Shown here: positions 9,653-19,678 of the stretch, piece by piece
How the letters are laid out: each line of letters starts with the position of its first letter
How positions within the stretch are numbered: the first letter of the stretch is position 1
DNA from: Anaeromyxobacter sp. PSR-1
GTDB taxonomy: Bacteria > Myxococcota > Myxococcia > Myxococcales > Anaeromyxobacteraceae
Direction: 5' to 3'
DNA: 41,130 nt
Assembly (NCBI RefSeq): GCF_000964525.1
Contig: NZ_BAZG01000021.1
Coordinates: forward strand, 1-41,130
The notes under the pieces: generated by a model
Database searches by the model: none
Seen by the model: only the letters and a program-made list of their open reading frames with translations
Told to the model about the DNA's origin: nothing
Translations under genes and position numbers: made by a program

Positions 9653-10497
9653 CCCGCCGCGCCGATCTCTCCACCCGGCTCTCCTACGCGCTCGCCTGGG
9701 TGCGCGGCCAGGCCGAGGCCGCCCCCGTCGCCGGCGTCATCCTGGGCTCGGGCCTGTCCGCGTTCGCCGAGCGCCTGCAGCACCCGGTGATCATCCCGTA
9801 CGAGCGCATCCCGGGCTTTCCGGTCTCCAAGGTGGTGGGCCACCCCGGGCGGCTGGTGCTCGGGGAGCTGGACGCGGAGGGCGGCCCGGTGCCCATCGCC
9901 GCCATGCAGGGGCGGGTGCACGCGTACGAGGGCTGGTCGCCGGAGGACGTCGCCTTCGGCGCCCGGGTGCTGTGCGGCCTCGGCGTCCGCGCGCTGCTCG
10001 TCACCAACGCGGCCGGCGGGGTGAACCCCGCGCTCGGCCCGGGCGACCTGGTGCGCATCACGGATCACCTGAACCTCTCCGGCCAGAACCCGCTGGTCGG
10101 CGAGAACCTGGACCGGCTCGGGCCGCGGTTCCCGGACCTGTCCGAGGCGTACGACGAGCGGCTGGGCGCGCTGCTCGACGCGAGCGCGGCGGAGCTCGGG
10201 TTCCCGCTGGCCCGCGGGGTGTACGCCTGCATGCTCGGGCCCTCGTACGAGACGCCCGCCGAGGTGCGCATGCTCCGCGCGCTCGGCGCGGACCTGGTGG
10301 GCATGTCCACCGTCCCGGAGGTGATCGCCGCGCGCCACATGGGCGTGCCGGTGGCGGGGCTGTCGGTGGTGACGAACCACGCCGCCGGGCTGGTGCGAAA
10401 GCCGCTGACGCACGCGGAGGTGGCCGCGACCGCGGACCGCGTCAGGGACCGGCTGGGGGCGCTGGTGTCGGCGTTCCTCGCACGGGCCGGGCGTTGA
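9649..10497 (+). CDS. punA: Purine nucleoside phosphorylase, trimeric type
   Basis: The protein phosphorolyses guanosine, inosine and their deoxy forms. At 282 residues it fits the trimeric (PNP/MTAP) family: VILGSGLSAFAE at the N-terminus supplies the phosphate loop, GRVHAYEGWSPE contains the HxYEG motif, and VTNAAGGVNP and MSTVPEVIAARHMG provide base and ribose contacts. SVVTNHAAG near residue 245 carries the Asn that usually recognises 6-oxopurines. The ATG start overlaps the deoA stop by four bases, so both phosphorylases are probably made together. No signal or membrane segment is present, consistent with a cytosolic enzyme. Confidence 0.93.
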
Positions 10498-10543
10498 TGG
10501 CGCCGCCGGGCGCTGCTAGCCTCGCGATCCCGAGGTGAAGCGC

Positions 10544-10897
10544 ATGCGTGAGCCGAACGCGGCAGGTGGACCGACGGTGACGCCGGAGGCGGATCGACGC
10601 GACAGCGGCCGGGTGCCGGTGGAGCTGCTGGTGCGCGACGCCGCGCTGGGCGGCTCCTTCGAGCCGCGCCGGGGCAACCTGGCGCTGGGCGGCGTGTACT
10701 TCGACGGCCTCCACCCGCCCGAGGGCAGCCGGTTCGAGCTGCGGTTCATCCTGCCCGGCCACGGCGACGAGATCCGCGCGGTCGCCGAGGTGCTGGGGGT
10801 CACGCGCGAGGACGGCCGCTTCGGCACGCACCTGCGCTTCGTGGAGATCCCGCTCGACGCGGAGCTCGCCATCGCGCGCTTCCTCCAGCAGGCCTGA
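10544..10897 (+). CDS. Small PilZ-domain protein (candidate c-di-GMP receptor)
   Basis: The 117-residue protein is essentially one PilZ domain. The arginine motif RxxxR is visible as RDSGR near the N-terminus. The second motif, normally D/NxSxxG, reads NLALGG, so the serine is replaced by alanine. The rest ([23 protein letters not shown] ... GTHLRFVEI) follows the PilZ beta-barrel and closing strand. An in-frame GTG exists at 10535, but GAGGTG at 10532-10537 sits six bases before the ATG at 10544, so I prefer that start. It lies between salvage genes yet close to the pil locus; it might couple c-di-GMP to motility, but nothing in the sequence fixes its partner. Confidence 0.75.
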   Translation: MREPNAAGGPTVTPEADRRDSGRVPVELLVRDAALGGSFEPRRGNLALGGVYFDGLHPPEGSRFELRFILPGHGDEIRAVAEVLGVTREDGRFGTHLRFVEIPLDAELAIARFLQQA

Positions 10898-10901
10898 GCG
10901 C

Positions 10902-11306
10902 GTGGCGCCCCGGTCCCGGCCCCACGACGAGCTCGTCCGCGCCGCGCGCGCCGCGCGCGGGCGGGCCTACGCCCCGTACTCGCGCTTCAAGGTGGGGGCG
11001 GCGGTGCGCGCCGGCGAGGCCGTTCACGCGGGGTGCAACGTCGAGAACGCGAGCTATGGCCTGACCGTCTGCGCCGAGCGCGCCGCGGTCGCCGCCGCGG
11101 TGGCCGCAGGGGCCCGGCGGCTGGACGCGGTGGTGGTGGCGAGCGGCACGAGCCCCCCGACGCCGCCCTGCGGCGCCTGCCTCCAGACGCTCGCCGAGTT
11201 CGGCGGGCCGGGCCTCCCGGTGGTGCTCGCCGGCGCGCGCGGCGCCCGCGTCGAGACCACCCTGGGCGCGCTGCTCCCCAGCGCCTTCGGGCGCCGGTTC
11301 CTGTAG
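10902..11306 (+). CDS. cdd: Cytidine deaminase
   Basis: This enzyme deaminates cytidine and deoxycytidine to the uridine forms, feeding the pyrimidine phosphorylase encoded upstream. The homotetrameric short form is indicated by its length (134 residues). Zinc ligands and the proton-shuttling glutamate are visible: C57 and E59 in TVCAER, and C90 and C93 in PPCGAC. The substrate-binding NVENASYG segment and the [12 protein letters not shown] start are typical. GTG at 10902 is four bases after the PilZ gene stop, suggesting cotranscription with it. I see no sign of damage. Confidence 0.93.
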   Translation: MAPRSRPHDELVRAARAARGRAYAPYSRFKVGAAVRAGEAVHAGCNVENASYGLTVCAERAAVAAAVAAGARRLDAVVVASGTSPPTPPCGACLQTLAEFGGPGLPVVLAGARGARVETTLGALLPSAFGRRFL

Positions 11307-11379
11307 CCCGGGGCCCGGCGCGCCGGCGCGGGCGAACGGCCGCACGCCCGCGCGATTGACGCCGCGGGGCCCCGGCCCT

Positions 11380-12351
11380 ATGAACGGCGGCGTGCAGGTC
11401 TTCCGCTCCCCCGAGCAGGCGGCCGCCGCCGGCGTGCTCCGCGGCGGCGCGATCGCGATCGGGAACTTCGACGGCGTCCACCTCGGCCACCAGAAGCTCG
11501 CCGAGGTGGCGCGCGCCTGGGCCGCCTCGCGCGGCCGCAACGCCGGCGTGCTCACCTTCGAGCCGCACCCGGTCCGCGTGCTCCGGCCGCAGCTCGCCCC
11601 GCGCGTGATCACGCCGCTGCCGCGCAAGCTCGAGCTGCTCGCCGGCCTCGGGCTCGACGCCGCGGTGGTCCAGCCGTTCGACCTCGGCTACGCCGGCACG
11701 CCCGCGGCCGAGTTCGCGGCGCGCGACCTGGCCGGCCGGCTCGAGGTGGCCGACGTGGTGGTCGGCTGGGACTTCACCGCCGGCCGCGACCGCGCCCGCG
11801 TGGACGCGCTCCGTCCGCTGCTGGAGCGCCACGGCATCTCGCTCCACGTGGTGGACCCGGTCACGGTGGACGGCCTGGTGGTCTCGTCCACCAAGGTCCG
11901 CGAGTTCCTGCGCGAGGGGAACGTGGAGGCCGCCGCGCAGCTGCTGACGCGGCCCTACGATCTCGACGGCGAGGTGGCGCGCGGGGCCGGGCGCGGGCGC
12001 GGCTTCGGGTTTCCCACCGCGAACGTGGCGACCACGGGCCTGCTCCCCGCGAACGGCGTCTACGTGGTCCGCGCGGAGCTGGGCGGCGTGCGCCGCGAGA
12101 CCGGCCTGTCCGGCGCCTCGGTCCACGGCGGCGTGTGCAACGTGGGCGTGAAACCCACCGTGGAGTCGGGGGCGTCACCGGTCGCCGAGGCGCACCTGTT
12201 CGACTTCGACGGCCGGGACCTCTACGGCACGCCCATCCGGCTCGCCTTCCTGGCCCGCCTGCGCGACGAGCGGCGCTTCCCGTCGGTGGAGGCGCTGCGC
12301 GCGCAGATCGCGCGCGACGTCGAGGCGGCGCGCCGCGTGCTCGCGGGCTGA
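11380..12351 (+). CDS. ribF: Bifunctional riboflavin kinase / FAD synthetase
   Basis: RibF phosphorylates riboflavin to FMN and adenylates FMN to FAD in the cytosol. The N-terminal nucleotidyltransferase half shows IGNFDGVHLGHQ (residues 27-38) and the SSTKVREFL region. The C-terminal flavokinase half shows GRGFGFPTANV and the VCNVGVKPTV strand. The frame is open from a TTG at 11356, but the ATG at 11380 gives the expected N-terminus (VQVFRSPEQA...), so I start there; length is then 323. It is separated from cdd by 73 bases and may have its own promoter. Its link to the neighbours looks coincidental. Confidence 0.93.
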   Translation: MNGGVQVFRSPEQAAAAGVLRGGAIAIGNFDGVHLGHQKLAEVARAWAASRGRNAGVLTFEPHPVRVLRPQLAPRVITPLPRKLELLAGLGLDAAVVQPFDLGYAGTPAAEFAARDLAGRLEVADVVVGWDFTAGRDRARVDALRPLLERHGISLHVVDPVTVDGLVVSSTKVREFLREGNVEAAAQLLTRPYDLDGEVARGAGRGRGFGFPTANVATTGLLPANGVYVVRAELGGVRRETGLSGASVHGGVCNVGVKPTVESGASPVAEAHLFDFDGRDLYGTPIRLAFLARLRDERRFPSVEALRAQIARDVEAARRVLAG

Positions 12352-12355
12352 GCCG

Positions 12356-12371
12356 CGCCCGGCAACGGGCG
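12356..12371 (+). other. Short GC hairpin downstream of ribF
   Basis: A six-base stem CGCCCG/CGGGCG closes a GCAA tetraloop five bases after the ribF stop. There is no T-run after it, so it is a weak or Rho-assisted terminator candidate at best. Confidence 0.25.
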
Positions 12372-12435
12372 GCGCCGATGTAGGGACGGCGGCGCTTTCT
12401 CCTTGCAAATCGCGGGCTTCGACCTGGCCCGTTCC

Positions 12436-12464
12436 TTGACCCTCCCAGGAAGCGCCTGTTAAGG
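12436..12464 (+). promoter_or_regulatory. Possible sigma-70 promoter upstream of pilB
   Basis: TTGACC at 12436-12441 is a good -35 element. After a 17-base spacer the -10 position reads TTAAGG (12459-12464), a poor match. It lies in the 175-base gap between ribF and pilB, the only space for a promoter of the pilBTCSR operon. The -10 is weak, so the call is tentative. Confidence 0.28.
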
Positions 12465-12526
12465 TCGCTGGGCTCCCCGCGCGGATCCCGCCGCGCTCCG
12501 GCGAAGGCAACGAGGACCAAGACGAC

Positions 12527-14233
<1,707 letters not shown>

Positions 14234-14246
14234 GAGGCGGTCCCCC

Positions 14247-15347
14247 TTGGCGAACCTGCACCAGCTCCTGAAGGCGATGGTCGAGAAGGGGGCCTCCGAC
14301 CTCCACGTCACCACCGGGTCCCCGCCCCAGCTCCGCATCGACGGCAAGCTGGTGCCGCTCAAGACGCCGCCGCTCTCGCCGGTGGAGACGAAGCAGCTCT
14401 GCTACTCGATCCTCACCGACGCGCAGAAGCACAAGTTCGAGGAGGAGAGCGAGCTCGACCTCTCCTTCGGCGTGAAGGGGCTCTCCCGCTTCCGCGCCAA
14501 CGTCTTCATGCAGCGCGGCGCGGTGGCCGGCGCGTTCCGCACCATCCCCTTCAAGATCCTCACGTTCCAGGAGCTGGGCCTGCCGCCCATCGTGGCCGAG
14601 CTGGCCAAGAAGCCGCGCGGCCTGGTGCTCGTCACCGGCCCCACCGGCTCGGGCAAGTCCACCACGCTCGCGTCGATCATCGACAAGATCAACACCGACC
14701 GGCACGAGCACATCATCACGATCGAGGATCCGATCGAGTACCTGCACCCGCACAAGAACTGCGTGGTGAACCAGCGCGAGGTCGGGGCGGACACCGCCTC
14801 GTTCAAGAAGGCGCTCAAGTACATCCTCCGCCAGGATCCCGACGTGGTGCTGGTCGGCGAGATGCGCGACCTCGAGACCATCGAGGCGGCGCTGGTGATC
14901 TCCGAGACCGGCCACCTGGCCTTCGCGACGCTGCACACGAACAGCGCGGTCCAGACCATCAACCGCATCCTCGACGTCTTCCCGCCCTACCAGCAGCCGC
15001 AGGTCCGCGCGCAGCTCTCCTTCGTGCTGGAGGGCGTGCTCACCCAGAACCTGCTGCCCAAGGCCGGCGGCCCCGGCCGCGTGCTCATCATCGAGGTGAT
15101 GGTCCCGAACCCCGCCATCCGGAACCTCATTCGCGAGGACAAGGTGCACCAGGTCTACTCGCAGATGCAGGTCGGCCAGGCCAAGTTCGGCATGCAGACC
15201 TTCAACCAGAGCCTCGCGATGGCGTTCGCGAAGCGCCTCATCACGCTGGAGGAGGCGCTCGGCCGCTCCTCCGACGCGGAGGAGCTGAAGAACATCATCG
15301 CGAGCGGCGCCGCGATGCGCGGCCCGCCGCAAGGTGCGGCGCGGTAG
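14247..15347 (+). CDS. pilT: Type IV pilus retraction ATPase PilT
   Basis: PilT disassembles pili and drives retraction and twitching. The 366-residue length is normal. Visible motifs are Walker A GPTGSGKSTTLAS (about 131-143), Walker B RQDPDVVLVGEMRD, the His box FATLHTNSAVQT and the PilT-specific AIRNLIRE (about residues 290-297) needed for retraction. No tetracysteine is present. The start is a TTG at 14247, chosen because it gives the canonical N-terminus ANLHQLLKAMVEKGASDLH and because AGGAGG ends about eight bases upstream. Only 13 bases separate it from pilB. Confidence 0.96.
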   Translation: MANLHQLLKAMVEKGASDLHVTTGSPPQLRIDGKLVPLKTPPLSPVETKQLCYSILTDAQKHKFEEESELDLSFGVKGLSRFRANVFMQRGAVAGAFRTIPFKILTFQELGLPPIVAELAKKPRGLVLVTGPTGSGKSTTLASIIDKINTDRHEHIITIEDPIEYLHPHKNCVVNQREVGADTASFKKALKYILRQDPDVVLVGEMRDLETIEAALVISETGHLAFATLHTNSAVQTINRILDVFPPYQQPQVRAQLSFVLEGVLTQNLLPKAGGPGRVLIIEVMVPNPAIRNLIREDKVHQVYSQMQVGQAKFGMQTFNQSLAMAFAKRLITLEEALGRSSDAEELKNIIASGAAMRGPPQGAAR

Positions 15348-15372
15348 GAGCCCCGGATTCGACCCGATCCCA

Positions 15373-15394
15373 CCCCCGCGCTAGGATGCGGGGG
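15373..15394 (+). other. Intra-operon hairpin between pilT and pilC
   Basis: CCCCCGC (15373-15379) pairs perfectly with GCGGGGG (15388-15394) around an eight-base loop, 25 bases after the pilT stop. No T-run follows. It could attenuate readthrough into pilC or stabilise the pilBT message. Confidence 0.4.
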
Positions 15395-15414
15395 CCGTCG
15401 CTCGTGAGGAGACC

Positions 15415-16668
15415 ATGGCCCAGGCCGCAGCCGCGAACGTGAAGACCCGGGCAGCCACGCCGGCCAAGGTGTGGAGGTGGTCCGGCAAGACCCGGCAGGG
15501 CGAGGTGCGCTCCGGCGAGATGGAGGCGCAGGACGCCGCCGCCGTGGAGGCGCGCCTCCGGCAGATGGGCATCGAGCCGGCCAAGGTGCGCCGCAAGCCC
15601 AAGGAGATCCAGCTCAAGATCCCGGGGATGAGCGGCGTCACCACCAAGGACCTGCTGGTCTTCACGCGCCAGTTCTCCGTGATGATCGACGCCGGCCTGC
15701 CGCTGGTGCAGGCCCTCGACATCATCGCCACCCAGGCGGACAACGCCGAGTTCCGGAAGGTCCTCTCGACGGTCAAGGTCAAGGTGGAGTCCGGCTCGAC
15801 CTTCGCCGACGCGCTCGGCGAGCACCCGAAGGTCTTCGACGAGCTGTTCGTCCAGCTCGTGCGCGCCGGCGAGATCGGCGGCATCCTCGACACCATCCTC
15901 CAGCGCCTCGGCGCGTACATCGAGAAGAACGAGAAGCTGAAGCGGCGGGTGAAGGGCGCGATGGTGTACCCGGCCATCGTGCTCACCGTCGCCGTCGGCG
16001 TGGTGGCCGTCCTGATCGCGTTCGTGGTCCCGACGTTCGAGAAGATGTTCAAGGACTTCGGCGGAGCGATGCCGGCGCCCACGCAGTTCCTCATCGACAT
16101 CTCGCACGGCTTCCGGAACTACTGGTACGTCTTCGTCGGCGTGCCGGTCGTGCTGTTCGTCGCGTTCAAGGTCGCCACGCGAAAGGGGCGCGGCCAGGAG
16201 ATCTGGCACGACCTCGTTCTCAAGATGCCGGTGTTCGGACCGCTCATCCGCAAGGTGGCGGTGGCGCGCTTCACGCGAACGCTGGGCACCATGCTGTCGT
16301 CGGGCGTTCCCATCCTCGACGCGCTCGAGATCGTGGCAAAGTCCGCGGGCAATCGGACGATCGAGCGCGGTATCATGTACGTCCGCGCCAAGATCTCGGA
16401 GGGCAAGAACATCGCTGGACCGCTCGCCGAGACGAAGGTATTTCCGGCCATGGTGGTGCAGATGATCGGCGTGGGCGAGGCGACGGGCGCGATGGACGCC
16501 ATGCTCAACAAGATCGCCGACTTCTACGACGACGAGGTGGACGTCGCGGTCGGCGCGCTCACCAGCATGATCGAGCCGCTGATGATGGTGTTCCTGGGCG
16601 GCACCGTCGGGTTCTTCATGATCGCGATGTACATGCCGATCTTCAACATCGCGGGCACGATCAAGTAG
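15415..16668 (+). CDS. pilC: Type IV pilus inner-membrane platform protein PilC
   Basis: PilC is the polytopic membrane platform that couples PilB and PilT to the growing pilus base. The 417-residue protein contains two T2SSF repeats: the first starts LLVFTRQFSVMIDAGLPLVQAL, the second ARFTRTLGTMLSSGVPILDAL. There are hydrophobic segments near residues 180-205 (VYPAIVLTVAVGVVAVLIAF), 238-258 and at the C-terminus (MMVFLGGTVGFFMIAMYMPIF). The roughly 70-residue N-terminal cytoplasmic arm precedes the first repeat. A GAGGAGA ribosome-binding site sits just before the ATG. The family and the pilT-pilC-pilS context leave little doubt. Confidence 0.96.
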   Translation: MAQAAAANVKTRAATPAKVWRWSGKTRQGEVRSGEMEAQDAAAVEARLRQMGIEPAKVRRKPKEIQLKIPGMSGVTTKDLLVFTRQFSVMIDAGLPLVQALDIIATQADNAEFRKVLSTVKVKVESGSTFADALGEHPKVFDELFVQLVRAGEIGGILDTILQRLGAYIEKNEKLKRRVKGAMVYPAIVLTVAVGVVAVLIAFVVPTFEKMFKDFGGAMPAPTQFLIDISHGFRNYWYVFVGVPVVLFVAFKVATRKGRGQEIWHDLVLKMPVFGPLIRKVAVARFTRTLGTMLSSGVPILDALEIVAKSAGNRTIERGIMYVRAKISEGKNIAGPLAETKVFPAMVVQMIGVGEATGAMDAMLNKIADFYDDEVDVAVGALTSMIEPLMMVFLGGTVGFFMIAMYMPIFNIAGTIK

Positions 16669-16681
16669 CCCTGCGGGCACG

Positions 16682-18262
16682 ATGAGCGGAACCGAGGCAG
16701 AGCCGGCGCTTCGCAGAAAGCTCGTCTGGCTCACCTTCTTCCGCCTGGTGACGGTCACCGTGCTGCTCGGCGGCACGGCGCTGGTCGGCTGGCAGGTCGG
16801 CGGGGAGGCGGGCGCGTACCTCGCGCCGCTGTACGGCGTCGTCGCCGCCACGTACGCGGGCTCGCTGGTGTTCGCCGTCGCGCTGCGCCGCAACGCCGGG
16901 CTGGTGGCGGTGGCCTACGCCCAGATCGCGCTGGACGTGGCGATCGCGTCGGCGGTGGGATCGCTCACCGGCGGCGTCGAGAGCGTGTTCGTCTTCATGT
17001 TCTCGCTGGCCGTCGTGAACGGCGCCATCCTGCTCTATCGGCGCGGCGCCGTCGCGGCGGCCGGGATGGCGCTCCTCGGATACCTGGTCATGCTCGCCGC
17101 CACCTGGCGCCCCGGCTCGGCGCCGGTGGTGACCGTCTTCGCGCACGGCGGCGCGTTCGTGGTGACCGCGGCGCTGGCGTCGTATCTCGCCGAGCTGCTC
17201 CGCAGCACCGGCGAGCGCCTGGCGGAGCGCGAGGGGGACCTCGAGGCCATCACCGCGCTGCACGAGTCGATCGTGCAGTCGCTGACCAGCGGGCTCGTGA
17301 CGGTGGACCGCGCCGAGCGCGTGACCTTCCTGAACGCTGCGGCCGAGCAGGTGACGGGGATCCAGCTGGCCCGCGCGCTCGGACGGCCCATCCACGAGGT
17401 GCTGCCGTTCCAGGCCGGCACCGGACGCGACGAGGTGGAGTGGTCGAACGCCCGGGGCGAGCGGCTCACCCTGGGCTACACGGTCTTCCCGCTCATGGGG
17501 CGGGGCGGCGCAGCGATCGGCTCGGCCGCCATCTTCCAGGACCTCACGCGGCTGCGGGCCATGGAGCAGGCGTTCCAGCGCAGCGAACGGCTCGCCGACC
17601 TGGGACGGGTCGCGGCCGGCTTGGCCCATGAGCTTCGCAACCCGCTCGCGTCCATGGCGGGCTCGGTGGAGCTCCTCCGCGCGCAGGCGACGCTCGGTGG
17701 CGACGAGCGTCGGCTCCTCGACATCGTGCTCCGCGAGGCGTCACGCCTGGACGAGCTCGTCACCGAGTTCCTCCGCTTCGCGCGTCCCTCGCCGCTCAGG
17801 CCTGGCGCCGTGGACCTGGCCGGCCTGCTCGACGACGCGTTGCGTGTGTTCGCGCACGACCCCACCGCCGCCGGGCTGGTCCTGACGCGCGACCTGGCCG
17901 CGGCGCCGGCCGCCTGCGATCCCGACCAGATCCGCCAGGTGGTGTGGAACCTGCTCCGCAACGCCGCCCAGGCGCTCGGGGGCGGGGGGGGCGGGAGCAT
18001 CGCCGTCGCGTGTGGCCGCGAGGACGGTGGGGCGTGGTTCGCGGTCGAGGACGACGGGCCGGGGATCCCGGCGACCGAGCGGGAGCGCATCTTCCTCCCG
18101 TTCCACACCACCAAGGAGCGTGGGACCGGCCTCGGGCTGGCGGTGGTGCAGCGGATCGTGGACGCACACGGCGGTCGGGTCGAGGTGCGCTCGGCCCCAG
18201 GCGAGGGCGCGCGCTTCACCGTCCACCTGCCCGGCCCCGCGCGCGTGGCCGAGACGGGGTAG
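16682..18262 (+). CDS. pilS: Membrane sensor histidine kinase PilS
   Basis: PilS is the sensor that phosphorylates PilR to control sigma-54 transcription of pilin genes. The 526-residue protein has six predicted membrane helices in the first 165 residues, the arrangement by which PilS of Pseudomonas senses pilin in the membrane. A short coiled region and a PAS domain (about 195-300, ALHESIVQSLTSGLVTVD) lead to the dimerisation helix with His316 in GLAHELRNPLAS. The HATPase has an N box (WNLLRNAAQAL), G1 DDGPGIP, F box FLPFHTT and G2 GTGLGLAVV. It is 13 bases downstream of pilC and 12 upstream of pilR. Confidence 0.94.
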   Translation: MSGTEAEPALRRKLVWLTFFRLVTVTVLLGGTALVGWQVGGEAGAYLAPLYGVVAATYAGSLVFAVALRRNAGLVAVAYAQIALDVAIASAVGSLTGGVESVFVFMFSLAVVNGAILLYRRGAVAAAGMALLGYLVMLAATWRPGSAPVVTVFAHGGAFVVTAALASYLAELLRSTGERLAEREGDLEAITALHESIVQSLTSGLVTVDRAERVTFLNAAAEQVTGIQLARALGRPIHEVLPFQAGTGRDEVEWSNARGERLTLGYTVFPLMGRGGAAIGSAAIFQDLTRLRAMEQAFQRSERLADLGRVAAGLAHELRNPLASMAGSVELLRAQATLGGDERRLLDIVLREASRLDELVTEFLRFARPSPLRPGAVDLAGLLDDALRVFAHDPTAAGLVLTRDLAAAPAACDPDQIRQVVWNLLRNAAQALGGGGGGSIAVACGREDGGAWFAVEDDGPGIPATERERIFLPFHTTKERGTGLGLAVVQRIVDAHGGRVEVRSAPGEGARFTVHLPGPARVAETG

Positions 18263-18274
18263 GATCCGGGAGCC

Positions 18275-19660
18275 ATGGCGAAGATCCTGGTGGTGGACGA
18301 CGAGCAGTCGATGCGCGAGTTCCTCGAGATCCTGCTGCGCAAGCAGGGCCACGAGGTAGTCGCGGCGGCGAGCCTCGGTGCCGCGCTCGCGTGCGCCGCG
18401 GACGGCGACCTCGACCTCGTCCTCTCGGACCTTCGCCTGGGCGCGGACAGCGGGATCCAGCTGCTCGAGGCGGTCAAGCGCGAGGCGCCGGGCACCGAGG
18501 TGATCATCCTCACCGCGTTCGCCACCACCGAGAACGCCATCCAGGCGATGAAGCTCGGCGCCTACGACTACGTGCTGAAGCCCTTCAAGGTGGAGGAGCT
18601 GAAGCTGGTGATCGAGAAGGCGCTCGAGCACCGTGGGCTGGTCGCCGAGAACCGGGTGCTGCGGCACACGGTGGGCCGGCGCGGAGGCGACGGGGAGGAC
18701 GCCGAGCTCATCGGCCGGTCGCCCGCCATCGAGGAGGTCCGCGCCCTGGTGGAGAAGCTGGCCCGGACTCGGACCACGGTCCTCATCAGCGGCGAGAGCG
18801 GGACTGGCAAGGAGGTCGTGGCGCGCGCCATCCACGCGCGCGCCGGCCACCGGCAACCCTTCGTCGCCATCAACTGCGGTGCCATCCCGGAGGGGCTGAT
18901 CGAGAGCGAGCTGTTCGGCCACGAGAAGGGCAGCTTCACCGGTGCGACCGAGGCGAAGGCCGGGCTGTTCGAGGTCGCCGGCGCCGGGACGCTGTTTCTG
19001 GACGAGGTCGGCGAGCTGCCGCCGCCGGTTCAGGTGAAGCTCCTGCGCGCCCTGCAGGAGCGGAAGCTTCGCCGGGTGGGTGGGAGCGCCGACCTGGGCT
19101 TCTCCGCGCGCATCGTGGCCGCCACCAACCGCGACCTGGCCGAGGAGGTCCGGGCGGGCCGGTTCCGGGAGGACCTGTACTACCGCCTCAACGTCATCCA
19201 GCTCCGCATGCCCGCCTTGCGCGAGCGGCGCGAGGACCTGCCGCTGTTCGTCGAGCACTTCCTGGGCCGCTTCACCGCGGAGCAGGGCCGGGCCCGGCCT
19301 GCGCTGAGCCCCGAGGCGGAGCGGCTGCTGCTCGCCCACGACTACCCGGGTAACGTGCGGGAGCTCGCGAACGTGGTGGAGCGCGCGCTCACGCTCTGCG
19401 ATGGCGGCAGGATCGTCCCGGGCGACCTCCCGCACGCGCTTCGCGGGGCCGCCGCACCGCCGGCCGCGGCGAGCGCACCGCCGGCGCTCCCCGAGGCCGG
19501 GATCGACCTCCAGGCGCACCTGGACGCGATCGAGCGCGCCCTGCTGGAGCAGGCGCTGGAGCGCGCCGGCGGCGTGAAGACCGAGGCCGCGCGCGTGCTC
19601 TCGCTCAGCTTCCGCTCGCTGCGGTATCGGCTGGCCAAGTTCGGGATCGCCGGCCGCTGA
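18275..19660 (+). CDS. pilR: Sigma-54-dependent response regulator PilR
   Basis: PilR activates sigma-54 RNA polymerase after phosphorylation by PilS. The 461-residue protein has a receiver (D8, D9, phosphoacceptor D52, Lys in VLKPFK), an AAA+ domain with Walker A GESGTGKE and the sigma-54-contacting loop in the form GSFTGA, and a Fis-type HTH at the C-terminus (EAARVLSLSFRSLRYRLAKF). Candidate targets are the sigma-54 promoters found here upstream of pilA and fimT. A GGGAG site precedes the ATG. Its stop codon lies in the loop of a perfect 13-base-pair hairpin shared with the converging pilY1 gene. Confidence 0.95.
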   Translation: MAKILVVDDEQSMREFLEILLRKQGHEVVAAASLGAALACAADGDLDLVLSDLRLGADSGIQLLEAVKREAPGTEVIILTAFATTENAIQAMKLGAYDYVLKPFKVEELKLVIEKALEHRGLVAENRVLRHTVGRRGGDGEDAELIGRSPAIEEVRALVEKLARTRTTVLISGESGTGKEVVARAIHARAGHRQPFVAINCGAIPEGLIESELFGHEKGSFTGATEAKAGLFEVAGAGTLFLDEVGELPPPVQVKLLRALQERKLRRVGGSADLGFSARIVAATNRDLAEEVRAGRFREDLYYRLNVIQLRMPALRERREDLPLFVEHFLGRFTAEQGRARPALSPEAERLLLAHDYPGNVRELANVVERALTLCDGGRIVPGDLPHALRGAAAPPAAASAPPALPEAGIDLQAHLDAIERALLEQALERAGGVKTEAARVLSLSFRSLRYRLAKFGIAGR

Positions 19661-19673
19661 GCCGGCGATCCCG
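19642..19673. terminator. Convergent hairpin between pilR and pilY1
   Basis: CGGGATCGCCGGC (19642-19654) and GCCGGCGATCCCG (19661-19673) form a perfect 13-base-pair stem with loop CGCTGA, which includes the pilR stop codon TGA. The pilY1 stop begins six bases beyond. The position between converging genes suggests a bidirectional terminator or RNA 3' end protector, although neither side has a strong T-run. Confidence 0.6.
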
Positions 19674-19678
19674 TCCGA

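Noticed and set aside
12391-12406. Possible sigma-54 site upstream of pilB (GG ... TTGC)
   Set aside because: The GG and GC dinucleotides are 12 bases apart, not the required 10.
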